Positions 27,046-36,272 of a stretch of DNA of 44,582 nucleotides are shown one piece after another. The position numbers and the translations under genes were made by a program. A model generated the notes under the pieces. The model ran no database searches, was not told where the DNA came from, and worked only from the letters and a program-made list of their open reading frames with translations. The stretch comes from Rhodopirellula sp. (GTDB taxonomy: Bacteria; Planctomycetota; Planctomycetia; Planctomycetales; Planctomycetaceae): positions 1 to 44,582 of the forward strand of contig JABMPE010000403.1 in the NCBI GenBank assembly GCA_013203845.1, written 5' to 3'. The stretch's first letter is position 1. Each line of letters opens with the position of its first letter.

Positions 27046-28605
27046 ATGGCAGAACTGGACCTTCAGGAATACGAGTGGAACTTACAGGTCAGGTCGTTGC
27101 GTATTGACGACATTGATGATCTGCTTGTCATGCAGGCGAAGTGTTTTCCAGGGCTGTTGCCCTGGGGGCACGATCAGATCGAAAGTCAGCTCGCGCTCTT
27201 TCCGGAAGGGCAGATCGTCATTGAGATTGATGGCAAACTGGCAGCGTCATCCAGCAGCGTGATGCTGCAGTACGAGCAGGGCATCGCCTGGCACGACTGG
27301 AAAAAAATCGCCGACAGCGGTTACATCCGAAACCATAATCCGAAAGGCGACACACTCTACGGCATCGAGATCATGGTTGATCCACAGTACCGCGGCATGA
27401 AGCTGGCACGCCGTCTTTACGATGCCCGCAAAAAACTTTGTCGGGAACGGAATATTGATCGCATTATTATCGGTGGACGCATCCCAGGTTACGGCGAATA
27501 TGCTGACAAAATGTCTGCCAGTGAGTACGTCGAGCAGGTGGTCCTTAAGGCGATCCACGATCCCGTTCTTACCGCACAGATCTCCAACGGTTTCGCGCTG
27601 CAGGGGCTGATTCCAAACTACTTTCCCAGCGACGAAGCCTCGCGAGGGTACGCGACTTTTCTGGAGTGGCGGAATCTTGATTACCGCCCGGCTGCCAAAC
27701 GCCGACATTATCGACCGGTGGAATCGACTCGAATTGCCGTGGTGCAGTACCAGATGCGGCGAGTTTCCAGCTTCGACGAATTCGCTCAGAACTGCGAGTT
27801 CTTCGTCGACGTTGCGTCAGACTACGCGTGTGACTTCGTGATGTTTCCCGAGCTTTTCACGACCCAGTTGCTGTCCTGTGTCGAACCTTCCCGGCCAGGA
27901 CTGGCCGCAAGGCGACTTGCCGAGTTCACTCCGCAATACCTCGAATTCTTCGCCGAGTGCGCAATCAAGTACAACGTGAACCTGATTGCCGGCTCGCACT
28001 TCGTGGTCGAAGACGACGTTCTCTACAACATTGCCTACTGCTTTGGTCGCGACGGGACGATTCACAAGCAGTACAAGCTGCACATCACTCCCAGCGAGCG
28101 GAAGTGGTGGGGCGTCAGTCCAGGCGACAAGGTCAATGTATTCGACACGGACTCCGGTCGCGTGGCGATGCTGATCTGTTACGACGTCGAGTTTCCGGAA
28201 CTGGTCCGCATCGCTGCAGCCAAGGGAGCACAGATCATCTTTGTGCCGTTCAACACAAACACGGTCGAAGGCTATCTCCGTATCCGGCACTGCGCTCAGG
28301 CACGCTGTATCGAGAACCATGTTTACGTCGCCATCGCGGGCTGTACGGGCAACCTGCCGTCCGTTGAAAACGCCGATATTCACTACGCTCAGTCGGCCAT
28401 CCTGACGCCATCCGACGTTGGTTTCGCACCAGGTGCTGTCGGAGCGGAATGCAATCCGAACATCGAAACAGTTGTGATGGACGATGTCGATCTGGAAGTC
28501 ATCCGCCAGCACAAGCTGTCTGGCAGCGTGCAGAACTGGAATGACCGTCGCACTGATCTGTATCAGGTCAACTGGACGGAAGACGGAGAGATGCATCAGG
28601 TTTGA
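27046..28605 (+). CDS. GNAT acetyltransferase fused to a carbon-nitrogen hydrolase (nitrilase superfamily)
   Basis: A 519-aa two-domain protein. Residues about 14-225 form a GNAT domain ([45 protein letters not shown] with the acetyl-CoA loop, [18 protein letters not shown]). Residues about 230-505 form a nitrilase-type amidase with the full catalytic triad: Glu269 in FPELF, Lys344 in YKLH, and Cys378 in [10 protein letters not shown], plus a likely second Glu at SER. This GNAT-nitrilase arrangement is found across bacteria, including Bacillus YhcX-type proteins, and its substrate is not established. It presumably acylates an amine and hydrolyses an amide, or uses GNAT for recognition. No clear Shine-Dalgarno precedes the ATG. 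Confidence 0.9.
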   Translation: MAELDLQEYEWNLQVRSLRIDDIDDLLVMQAKCFPGLLPWGHDQIESQLALFPEGQIVIEIDGKLAASSSSVMLQYEQGIAWHDWKKIADSGYIRNHNPKGDTLYGIEIMVDPQYRGMKLARRLYDARKKLCRERNIDRIIIGGRIPGYGEYADKMSASEYVEQVVLKAIHDPVLTAQISNGFALQGLIPNYFPSDEASRGYATFLEWRNLDYRPAAKRRHYRPVESTRIAVVQYQMRRVSSFDEFAQNCEFFVDVASDYACDFVMFPELFTTQLLSCVEPSRPGLAARRLAEFTPQYLEFFAECAIKYNVNLIAGSHFVVEDDVLYNIAYCFGRDGTIHKQYKLHITPSERKWWGVSPGDKVNVFDTDSGRVAMLICYDVEFPELVRIAAAKGAQIIFVPFNTNTVEGYLRIRHCAQARCIENHVYVAIAGCTGNLPSVENADIHYAQSAILTPSDVGFAPGAVGAECNPNIETVVMDDVDLEVIRQHKLSGSVQNWNDRRTDLYQVNWTEDGEMHQV

Positions 28606-28898
28606 ACGGTGTCTCAGACTCCGCTGTCGCATGGACTCACAAGAAGCCGTTTTCTGATGCCATGTCGTTATGACCAAATGACCAAAAAGGAAACCAGAAC
28701 GAGTCGGCTCAATCGGTACGGACACGACCTGCCCGGATGCAAAGTCGATAAAGTCATAAATCGTCCGGAAAGATCTTCAGCACTTTCAGTCACACGGCAC
28801 AAGGTGCTCCGATATCAGGCCAGCCTGGAAAAACCAGAATAGTTTCGGCGGCCTCAACTCGAACGCTCCTGACACAACAGATACGCCAGGCTCCACGC

Positions 28899-31800
28899 AT
28901 GAGCGAATTGCAGCTCGCCAGCTTTCTGGTAACCAAATCGGCAGACGTAACCGTCGCTGCGAGAAAAGCTCGAATGCTGGCAGCGTTCGCGGACATCGAG
29001 AATGGACGACGGATTCGCCTTGGTAAGGCGCTGACCGAAACCTGTCGCAGTATTCTTTCGTTTGGCGGAACAGCGTCCATTGAATTCGGACTGATCACTC
29101 CTAACGGTCAGACGACGGTTGAAATATCGATTCAGTGGCTGAAGCCCGATGGCCGCGAGCAGGGCTCCAAAGATGCCAGAGCAACCGCAGCCAGAAAGGC
29201 CGATTCACTGCTTGTCGCTGTGGCCGACGCCAGATCAGCGGCAAAGCATTCGCGTGAATCAACGGCTCCTGAAATGGCAATCCGGCGGGTCGGTGAACTT
29301 CTTGACGGGTTTACACTCCAGGACTGGCCGGGACCAGGAACAGCCGCTTCACTCAGAATGTTGGCGTCTCCGGGATTCAAATTCGTCGATGCCGACACAG
29401 CGGACTGGTCCGCGTTACTCGGCGAGACACAGATCGAAGAAGCATTGCGTCGCCTCGAACGCCGACGAAAAATACTCGCATCAGAGCTGCGAATGTCTCG
29501 GCTTCAGGAAGAACTCCTGGAAGAAGCCAGCTGCGATTCCGGAGATATCGGCCTTGTCAGTATGTTATCGCTGGTTGCCAGCCAGACAGACAACGGCGTG
29601 GCGATTCTGGACAAAAACGCGTGCGTGGCCTGGGTTAACAACGCGTTCGCTGCACAGTGGGGTTACGAATTAAGTGCGTGTGCCGGGCAGTCGTTTGAGA
29701 CACTCATCCGACATGATGATTCTGACGAATCGGCGATTGGCAGAATTCATTCGGCGCTGCAGACTGGCAGCAGTGACTACGTCGAACTGCTCGCCATGCA
29801 GGCGGACAATAGCGGTCGCTGGACCGGTGTGTCGCTGACGCCATCTCTTGATGAAGCAGACACCGTGCATCGCTGGATTGTTCTTCTTCGAGATATCACT
29901 CAGCAGAAATCAGCCCATGACATGCTTGCGGCCGCCCGCGATGCGGCTGAGCAGTCCAGCCGTTCGAAGAGCGAGTTTCTCGCCAACATGAGCCATGAAA
30001 TCCGCACGCCAATGAACGCGGTCATCGGCATGACTGAACTGGCACTTAGCACGGAACTGACACCAGAGCAGCACGAATACCTCACCACCGTCAGGATGTC
30101 GGCTGAAGCGCTGCTTGAACTGCTCAACGACATCCTCGATCTGTCAAAGATCGAAGCCGGTAAGGTCGAGCTGGACGAAGTTAACTTCGACCTGTCTGAA
30201 GTCGTTCGAGACTCCTTGAAAGCTCTTGCCGTCAAGGCTCACAGCAAAGGACTGGAACTGGCCACTCGAATGCCGCCTGACCTGCCACAGTTTCTTCACG
30301 GTGACCCGCTGCGGCTGCGTCAGATCCTGATCAATCTCGTCGGAAACGCGATCAAGTTCACGGAGCATGGTGAAGTGGTCGTCGAGTTCGATCAGATTCT
30401 GCCTGGCGAACGCGACGAGCCCATCCATCTGAAATTCGACGTTCGAGATACGGGCATCGGAATACCTCCCGACCGGCTTGGAAGCATTTTCGAATCGTTC
30501 ACTCAAGTCGACACATCCACGACGCGCCAGTTTGGAGGAACAGGGCTTGGTCTGACAATCACCGCTGAGCTCCTGCGCCTGATGGGAGGTTACGTTCATG
30601 TCCAAAGCGAGTTCGGCGTCGGCAGCTCATTTCACGTAACCGTACCGTTTGGACTGGCGGATGAGCCATTGATGCCCTTTACAGAACGCGTGTCGTTTTC
30701 GCGGAAACATCTTGAAGGACGCACGGTTCTGGTCGTTGACGACAATGCCACCAATCGCCGTATTCTGGAAGAGCTGTTGACCAGCTGGGGGCTGCGGCCA
30801 CGGCTGGCCGAAAATGCCGACGCGGCGATGAAGGAATTGGAATCGGCGGCCTTCTTCGACCGACCGTTCGATCTGCTGCTGGTCGACGCCGTCATGCCAG
30901 GACGCGACGGGTTTACGATGATCAAAGAAATCCAGCACCGTGATGACTTCCGTTTTGGTACGGTCATGATGCTGTCTTCCTCGGATCGTGCAGATTCGTC
31001 GCGTCGCTGCCGCGAACTCGGAATTCGGACCTACCTGGTCAAGCCAGTGTCACAATCGAGTCTACTGGAATCGATACTCGGAGCACTTGCCGGCGAAACG
31101 TTTCCTGGTAGCGTGGATTCCTTGCCACAAGACCCTACTTCTGCGGAAAGTTTCGGTAAGACGGCCAGAAAGACTGCCGGTCCGAACGAGGAACTGGCTT
31201 CGATTTCTCTGCGGGTTCTGATCGCGGATGACCACGAAGCAAACCGCCAGCTTGCCGGGAAAATCCTTGAAAAGCGAGGACATCAATGGTGCCAGGCAGT
31301 CAACGGCAGCGAAGTGCTTCAACGACTGCAGAAAGAATCGTTTGATCTGATCCTGATGGATGTTCAAATGCCCGAGCTGGACGGGTTTCAGACCACCGCA
31401 GCAATTCGTCAGCTCGAAGTCGAGACCGGTACTCACATTCCAGTTGTGGCTTTGACGGCTCACGCGATGAAGGGGGATCGAGAGAAGTGCCTCGAAGCCG
31501 GAATGGACGCGTACCTTTCAAAACCGCTCCGCGCCCGAGACCTGATTTTGCTGGTCGAAAAACTGTGCGAGCCCGTCACAGCGGCAAGATTCGAGACGAT
31601 TTCAAACACCGCAGTTCAGACCGGTGACTCTGATCAAACGATATCGGATCACTATGTTGCCAGCGTTCCCGACAATGGTGAGACGTCCACCGCTGTTGAC
31701 TTCAAGGGAGCCCTGGACCGCATGGATGGCGATGTCGAACTGCTTGTTGATCAAATGCAGTTCTTTCTCGACGACGCCCCCTTGCTCGTTAACAGGCTGG

Positions 31801-32069
31801 TCGAAGCAATCTCGATGAACAACGGGCCTCAGCTCCAGTCGGCTGCTCACCGCCTCAAAGGTCTGGTCAGCAGCTACGATCAGGCGACAGCTGCCGACCT
31901 GTGTCTGAAACTGGAATTGGCCGGTCTTAGCCTGAACCTGAAAGGAACCGGCAGACTGCTGACGCCCCTGCAGGCACACGTTGAAAGACTCGTCGCGGCA
32001 ATTCGGGGATTTGTAGCCGACCATCAATCGTCTTTGGACCAGTCCCGAAACCAGTTCCCGATGCGTTGA
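28899..32069 (+). CDS. Hybrid sensor histidine kinase: RsbT-like, PAS, HisKA, HATPase, two receivers, HPt
   Basis: A 1056-aa cytoplasmic protein without membrane segments. Residues about 8-95 (VTKSADVTVAARKARMLAAF ... LGKALTETCRSILSFGG) resemble RsbT-type anti-sigma ATPases, but the N-box is altered (ETCRSIL). A PAS region (about 225-345) contains NGVAILDKNACVAWVNNAFA. HisKA follows with His366 in SHEIRTPMNAV, then HATPase (NLVGNAIKFTEHG, DTGIGIPPD, GGTGLGL). Receiver 1 has Asp663 (LLLVDAVMPGRDG), receiver 2 has Asp821 (LILMDVQMPELDG), and the HPt domain has His984 (AAHRLKGLV). It is thus a full phosphorelay in one chain. No output regulator is adjacent; the sigma-54 activator 11 kb away is a guess only. 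A weak AGG lies eight bases before the ATG. Confidence 0.92.
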   Translation: MSELQLASFLVTKSADVTVAARKARMLAAFADIENGRRIRLGKALTETCRSILSFGGTASIEFGLITPNGQTTVEISIQWLKPDGREQGSKDARATAARKADSLLVAVADARSAAKHSRESTAPEMAIRRVGELLDGFTLQDWPGPGTAASLRMLASPGFKFVDADTADWSALLGETQIEEALRRLERRRKILASELRMSRLQEELLEEASCDSGDIGLVSMLSLVASQTDNGVAILDKNACVAWVNNAFAAQWGYELSACAGQSFETLIRHDDSDESAIGRIHSALQTGSSDYVELLAMQADNSGRWTGVSLTPSLDEADTVHRWIVLLRDITQQKSAHDMLAAARDAAEQSSRSKSEFLANMSHEIRTPMNAVIGMTELALSTELTPEQHEYLTTVRMSAEALLELLNDILDLSKIEAGKVELDEVNFDLSEVVRDSLKALAVKAHSKGLELATRMPPDLPQFLHGDPLRLRQILINLVGNAIKFTEHGEVVVEFDQILPGERDEPIHLKFDVRDTGIGIPPDRLGSIFESFTQVDTSTTRQFGGTGLGLTITAELLRLMGGYVHVQSEFGVGSSFHVTVPFGLADEPLMPFTERVSFSRKHLEGRTVLVVDDNATNRRILEELLTSWGLRPRLAENADAAMKELESAAFFDRPFDLLLVDAVMPGRDGFTMIKEIQHRDDFRFGTVMMLSSSDRADSSRRCRELGIRTYLVKPVSQSSLLESILGALAGETFPGSVDSLPQDPTSAESFGKTARKTAGPNEELASISLRVLIADDHEANRQLAGKILEKRGHQWCQAVNGSEVLQRLQKESFDLILMDVQMPELDGFQTTAAIRQLEVETGTHIPVVALTAHAMKGDREKCLEAGMDAYLSKPLRARDLILLVEKLCEPVTAARFETISNTAVQTGDSDQTISDHYVASVPDNGETSTAVDFKGALDRMDGDVELLVDQMQFFLDDAPLLVNRLVEAISMNNGPQLQSAAHRLKGLVSSYDQATAADLCLKLELAGLSLNLKGTGRLLTPLQAHVERLVAAIRGFVADHQSSLDQSRNQFPMR

Positions 32070-32099
32070 CCAAGCCGATCAACCGCAACGCGTTAACCC

Positions 32100-32126
32100 G
32101 GATTATGGCAACTCAAAGTTGCATCC
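32100..32126. terminator. Hairpin between convergent genes
   Basis: GCAACT-CAA-AGTTGC forms a perfect 6-bp stem with a 3-nt loop, extended by GGAT/ATCC with a small bulge. It lies 31 bp after the hybrid kinase stop and 77 bp before the stop of the convergent porin-like gene. It is probably a bidirectional terminator, although no T-tract is present. Confidence 0.5.
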
Positions 32127-32202
32127 GTGGCTGACAGGCCGTTGTCCGTAGGTGTGCCACTGCGGAATCCCGCCGTCTTCTTTTCCCCCAAAATCCATTC
32201 GG

Positions 32203-33825
32203 TCAGAACACGACAAAGGTAGAAACAAAGACGCCTTCGCGTTCGAGTAAGCGGTTGCCTGACCGGGAAATAAGTCCGGATGCGTCGAGGTAAATCCGCG
32301 GGCCAAGCTTTCGTTGCCAGCGAATTCCTGCACCCCAGACGGTATCGCCCTGGGGTTGCTCCCAGGCGATTTCAGGAGTGATCGACTCGTCCTCGTGGTT
32401 GCGGAAAAGCTGGACGCCCAGAGACGCCCCAATGGTGTCGGAAGGGTTGATTCCCTGGCCAATGCGGATCAGCGGGTTGACCGCGAACGAACTTCGCAGG
32501 CGATTGAAATTCGCGCCGCTGATCGGACTCCAGCCGCTCGTTGATTTGAAGAAGTTTCCGTAGACGACCGCGTGCTCGATTCCGGTGTGACAGGTAATTT
32601 CGTGAGGCATGATTCGAGTCAGATTACTCTCGGCCACGAACAAGGCGCCATCACCGGTTCCACTTTCGTTTCCACCTTTGAACAGGGCTCGCCCGGCCAG
32701 CGTGATCGGCCCGAAGAACTGTGTCGCACTGACGGCGGCGTAACGGGAGTCATAACCAGAATCTGCCGGGTGGTTGACATAAGCGATGGTCGCTTCGATG
32801 TATGCATTGCGCCAGTCGGCTGAAGCGTGCATCCCAACAAGCTCAGTCGAGTGCGGCGTTGCGGTGTCGACATCGTCAAAGAAATAGAAACCCTGAACGT
32901 TCAGATTACTGAGCGGTGGAATCAGCAACGTATTCTTGTTGACGATCACTCCGATAACTTCATCATTGATCAGCAGCGAATTGTGAACGGCGTACGGAAC
33001 TTTTCCGACGGTAATGTGATAATCCAGTGGCGTGAACTGGTCATCGATCAGGCCGCCAAACAGACTGTAGATCTCGCCCTCGACCCACCAGCGATCGGGG
33101 ATACCGGTGGAATTGTCGTTGTAACCTGTCGGATCATCGAGTCGAAAAAACGAGCCGCCTGTATTGCGACGCCCAAACGGTCGAAACTGGACGTGAGCAC
33201 GTTCGGTTCCGGTCAACTGCAGATCGACGTCAACAATCAATTGATGACCAATGCTGTCCTGACGAGTGCCACCCTGCTCAAGAAACAGTCCGAACGTCTG
33301 GTACGAACCATAAGTCACCAGGCGAGGTTCCCATTGGAATCCAGCGTCTCCAAACCACTTCAGTCCATCCCAGGAACCAATCGGATCAGCTCCGAGGAAC
33401 TCCTGAAACGCAGTGACCGGTGGCAGTGGCTTTTCCCAGGATTCCGGCAGCCGAAGGACCTTCACACCGTCGTTGCCGTATTGCTCTGAAGTCGCGTTGC
33501 CGTATCCACCTTCAGCCTCGTACAGCGACGAACCACCGACCCGCATCAGTTCTTCTTCGAGCGACGGCAATGGCTCGTTGTTTTCTGAGTCGAACAGGAC
33601 GGCAACCGCCGAGCCGGCACTTGCAGACGGAAGCAGACTGTCTGCCCCGATCATTGGAGACGGGACCGGTAAGAGACCATCGGCCAGACGCACGATTCCG
33701 ACGTCGTCGGCAGCGGATGCTTCCTCAATCAACGAAAGCAGTACCAGCACGATGAGCGCAATGCGACCGCAACGACTGAGCGACGTCGCCACAGAAAGCA
33801 GCCAGAACGGATCCGGATCGGTCAT
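32203..33825 (-). CDS. Outer-membrane beta-barrel / porin-like protein
   Basis: A 540-aa exported protein: a polar start, then a signal peptide CGRIALIVLVLLSLIEEASAADD, a low-complexity linker, and from about residue 150 a long series of alternating strands with aromatic girdle residues (RLVTYGSYQTFGLFLEQGG, DRWWVEGEIYSLFGGLID, LNVQGFYFFDDVDTATP, AYIEATIAYVNH, IYLDASGLISRSG). It ends in ...VFVSTFVVF, a C-terminal Phe typical of outer-membrane beta-barrels inserted by BamA. I cannot assign a specific porin family. Its ATG overlaps the stop of the multiheme cytochrome gene by four bases (ATGA), so the two are translationally coupled. A conduit or channel role for that cytochrome is inferred. 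Confidence 0.65.
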   Translation of the reverse strand: MTDPDPFWLLSVATSLSRCGRIALIVLVLLSLIEEASAADDVGIVRLADGLLPVPSPMIGADSLLPSASAGSAVAVLFDSENNEPLPSLEEELMRVGGSSLYEAEGGYGNATSEQYGNDGVKVLRLPESWEKPLPPVTAFQEFLGADPIGSWDGLKWFGDAGFQWEPRLVTYGSYQTFGLFLEQGGTRQDSIGHQLIVDVDLQLTGTERAHVQFRPFGRRNTGGSFFRLDDPTGYNDNSTGIPDRWWVEGEIYSLFGGLIDDQFTPLDYHITVGKVPYAVHNSLLINDEVIGVIVNKNTLLIPPLSNLNVQGFYFFDDVDTATPHSTELVGMHASADWRNAYIEATIAYVNHPADSGYDSRYAAVSATQFFGPITLAGRALFKGGNESGTGDGALFVAESNLTRIMPHEITCHTGIEHAVVYGNFFKSTSGWSPISGANFNRLRSSFAVNPLIRIGQGINPSDTIGASLGVQLFRNHEDESITPEIAWEQPQGDTVWGAGIRWQRKLGPRIYLDASGLISRSGNRLLEREGVFVSTFVVF

Positions 33826-35825
33826 CGAAACAGGCGACCTCCCGCTCGTTGCCCCACTCGAATCACGGAATCATGCTGGTCGATATTCACCGTTTCCAGC
33901 AGCGGCTTCAGATGCGGTACGCCAATCTCATCCATCAGGTGCGGTGGCAGGTGTCGGTAATTCAGCCGGACTCGCAGGCAGTAATCGCCCGGCTGGTCAG
34001 GAATAGTGATCGCATACTTCCGCGACACGGTACTGAGCGGAGCGATGCTGCCCTTCGAGATTCGAAACGATGCCGGGCGGCCAAACGCCGCTGTTGGTAC
34101 GGGTGCTGGCCGGAAAATGTTCAGCGGTGTGAGTTGCCGGTTTACAGACAGAATCAGAGGCCGTTCGGTACCGCGAGTTGCCTGGCCAACGAACTTGCTC
34201 TGAAAGTTCAGCAGGTGGCGATCCCAATGCGCGTGCCCGCTCAATACCGCATGACTGTGCTCATCCCGCAGGTCACCGTTGTGATCGAAATTGCCAGTCG
34301 TGAAGACGGACCTGCCGAATTCGTCAAACAAATCCACAGAATCCCACAGCTGGCGTTCTTCGGTGAAACCGGTCGGAAAATTGTGCCCGGTAACGAGACT
34401 GTGGACGTCAACACGAACGGCGACATGATCACCACACGCGGCGGTTTCCGGTGCCGCCACAAGAATTTCAGCGGCGTTCTGCAGAAGTTCGTAACGCTTG
34501 TTGCGCGCGATGTTCAGTTGCTTTCGATTCAAACGTCGCAACTGGTCGAGCGTCGTTTTCTGATGCAGCGTCAGCCGTTCCGTACGGCGATAGTCGGTTT
34601 CATACATCCAGTCCAGTTTGTGCGGGAACTCGGTATCCGGAAGTAGAGAATAATCCGGCCCGGCAAAAGTGTGGTCAGACAGCGGTCGTATCGGGATCTT
34701 TTCCGGATCAATGCCGGGCACCGTTGCCGCGCGGCCAAGTGGCCGCTCGCACTCTCGAAATGGCTGGCCCTGAACCGGTCCCATGTGACAGTGCTGGCAG
34801 GTGTGCTCGTTCTTTGCTGCGGGACTGTTCTGCCACTCGCTGAAAGCTTCTTCCAGGCGAATGCCTTGCGGACTGTAAACATCGTGGCAGGATCCGCAGA
34901 AAGCGCTGGACCGAATTGACACCGACTTCGCGGCGCCATGCGAATTCTCGTCGACAGAAACCGCATCATGAAACGGGCCGTACATGCAGCCTTCCGAAAG
35001 CTTGCCCGGAACGAGGTAGCGACGCGTGCTCGTTTTGTAGTACGACCGGTCGACCCGGTGACAGGTCACGCAGGTGACGCCTTCCATCGACAACCGCGAA
35101 CGGTTGACGTTGCGACGTTGTCCGTTTTCACCCAGAGCCGTTCCCAGCGGAGTGTGGCAGCGGGTACAGAACGTCCCGAGCGTGCCGCTGGTTCGTTCCT
35201 GCAGAGTCAGGTTGAACGCCTCGAACGCCGGGCTGTGTTGCGCGTATGCGTGCATGGAACGTGACCACTCAGCGAACTGCTTCGGGTGGCACGTGCTGCA
35301 TTCTTTCGCCGATGGGAAATCCAGCTCGGTAAGCGGCCACGTTTCGCAGGTGTCCGGCAGTCGGTACTTGAGTCCCCCGTTTCGAATCCACCGATCGAGT
35401 GTCTCCAGCTGACCCGCCGTCAGCCACTCGGATTTCTCAGGCGGCATGAGCGGTTCTGCGGCTTCACGGGAGTCGGCCTGTTCGGACACATTCCAGACCA
35501 CGTACTGCCAGAGCAACGACGACTCCGGCCTGCCGGGAACAACCAGTTGGTTTCCGTGAGTGTGTTGTGCGTCGATGATCGCTTCCCAGCTCGTCAGGTC
35601 GGTCTGATCGGTACCGGGGCGATGACACGCGTTGCATTTCTGAGCGAGCATCAACCGGACGTCAGGCCAGTCGGCGTCGTACGGATGCTGGATGTCGCTG
35701 ATGGTGTGAGGCGCGGCCTGAGCCGCTGCCGTCAGGCCATCGAGGCACGAAGATCGGCACCACGGCATCGCAACCGCGCCGAGGCCGATAATGGCCACCA
35801 ATCTGATGCAGCGGCTGCGGGACAT
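33822..35825 (-). CDS. Exported hexaheme c-type cytochrome (cytochrome c554-like)
   Basis: A protein of about 667 aa with a signal peptide (MSRSRCIRLVAIIGLGAVA) and six CxxCH heme motifs: CNACH near residue 64, then CSTCH, CTRCH, CVTCH, CGSCH and CQHCH, all in the first 350 residues or so. The spacing and the KQFAEWSRSMHAYAQHSPAF segment resemble the cytochrome c554/multiheme 'c-prime' class. The first motif, followed by RPGTDQTDLTSWEAI, resembles the planctomycete cytochrome C module. The C-terminal third is heme-free and beta-rich (HSLVTGHNFPTGFTEERQLWD). It is probably periplasmic or surface-exposed. The track start is 35882; I prefer ATG 35825 just before the basic n-region, with 35837 as an alternative. 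Electron donor and acceptor are unknown. Confidence 0.85.
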   Translation of the reverse strand: MSRSRCIRLVAIIGLGAVAMPWCRSSCLDGLTAAAQAAPHTISDIQHPYDADWPDVRLMLAQKCNACHRPGTDQTDLTSWEAIIDAQHTHGNQLVVPGRPESSLLWQYVVWNVSEQADSREAAEPLMPPEKSEWLTAGQLETLDRWIRNGGLKYRLPDTCETWPLTELDFPSAKECSTCHPKQFAEWSRSMHAYAQHSPAFEAFNLTLQERTSGTLGTFCTRCHTPLGTALGENGQRRNVNRSRLSMEGVTCVTCHRVDRSYYKTSTRRYLVPGKLSEGCMYGPFHDAVSVDENSHGAAKSVSIRSSAFCGSCHDVYSPQGIRLEEAFSEWQNSPAAKNEHTCQHCHMGPVQGQPFRECERPLGRAATVPGIDPEKIPIRPLSDHTFAGPDYSLLPDTEFPHKLDWMYETDYRRTERLTLHQKTTLDQLRRLNRKQLNIARNKRYELLQNAAEILVAAPETAACGDHVAVRVDVHSLVTGHNFPTGFTEERQLWDSVDLFDEFGRSVFTTGNFDHNGDLRDEHSHAVLSGHAHWDRHLLNFQSKFVGQATRGTERPLILSVNRQLTPLNIFRPAPVPTAAFGRPASFRISKGSIAPLSTVSRKYAITIPDQPGDYCLRVRLNYRHLPPHLMDEIGVPHLKPLLETVNIDQHDSVIRVGQRAGGRLFR

Positions 35826-36272
35826 CCTTGTCACCATCCGCGAGGTATGTGATTTCTCCCCCGCCGCGCGGCAGGATGTCACTGCACGTCAAAACGTCCA
35901 GGCTTCAGAAGAATCGGAATGATTGGACTATCCCATTTGACCAATCCCGGTCAGGCGTGTTCTCGTTCAGACTCCGGAACACCAGACGCCGACGAATCCG
36001 CATAACCCGAAATCTCTAACACGCCGCGTATCGCTTGCAACATGCTCCAAAACCAGCGGCGACGGTAAGACTCGGTGAAGTCGGGATTCTGCAACGGGCT
36101 CCCCACAACGATCCTCCACATTATCACGCGCAGCGGAGATTTCGGCTCATGACAGTGACCTGTCCGTTCCCGCTTTCAGTCCGCACAGAACAGAATCGAC
36201 GGACATTGCCGATCCGACTGGTACAGGAACGCAATGCGGATGCGGGCGTCAGACAAATTACAGTGACGTCGC
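35826..36272. other. Non-coding stretch upstream of the cytochrome/porin pair
   Basis: About 450 bp between the ceramidase-like gene stop and the cytochrome start, both on the minus strand. It must hold the promoter of the cytochrome/porin operon. I see no convincing promoter, repeat, hairpin or small gene. The track ORFs at 35828 and 36035 are Arg-rich and featureless. Confidence 0.4.

Noticed and set aside
28606-28898. 77-aa plus-strand ORF between the GNAT-nitrilase and hybrid kinase genes
   Set aside because: No family character, no ribosome-binding site and atypical composition; treated as intergenic.
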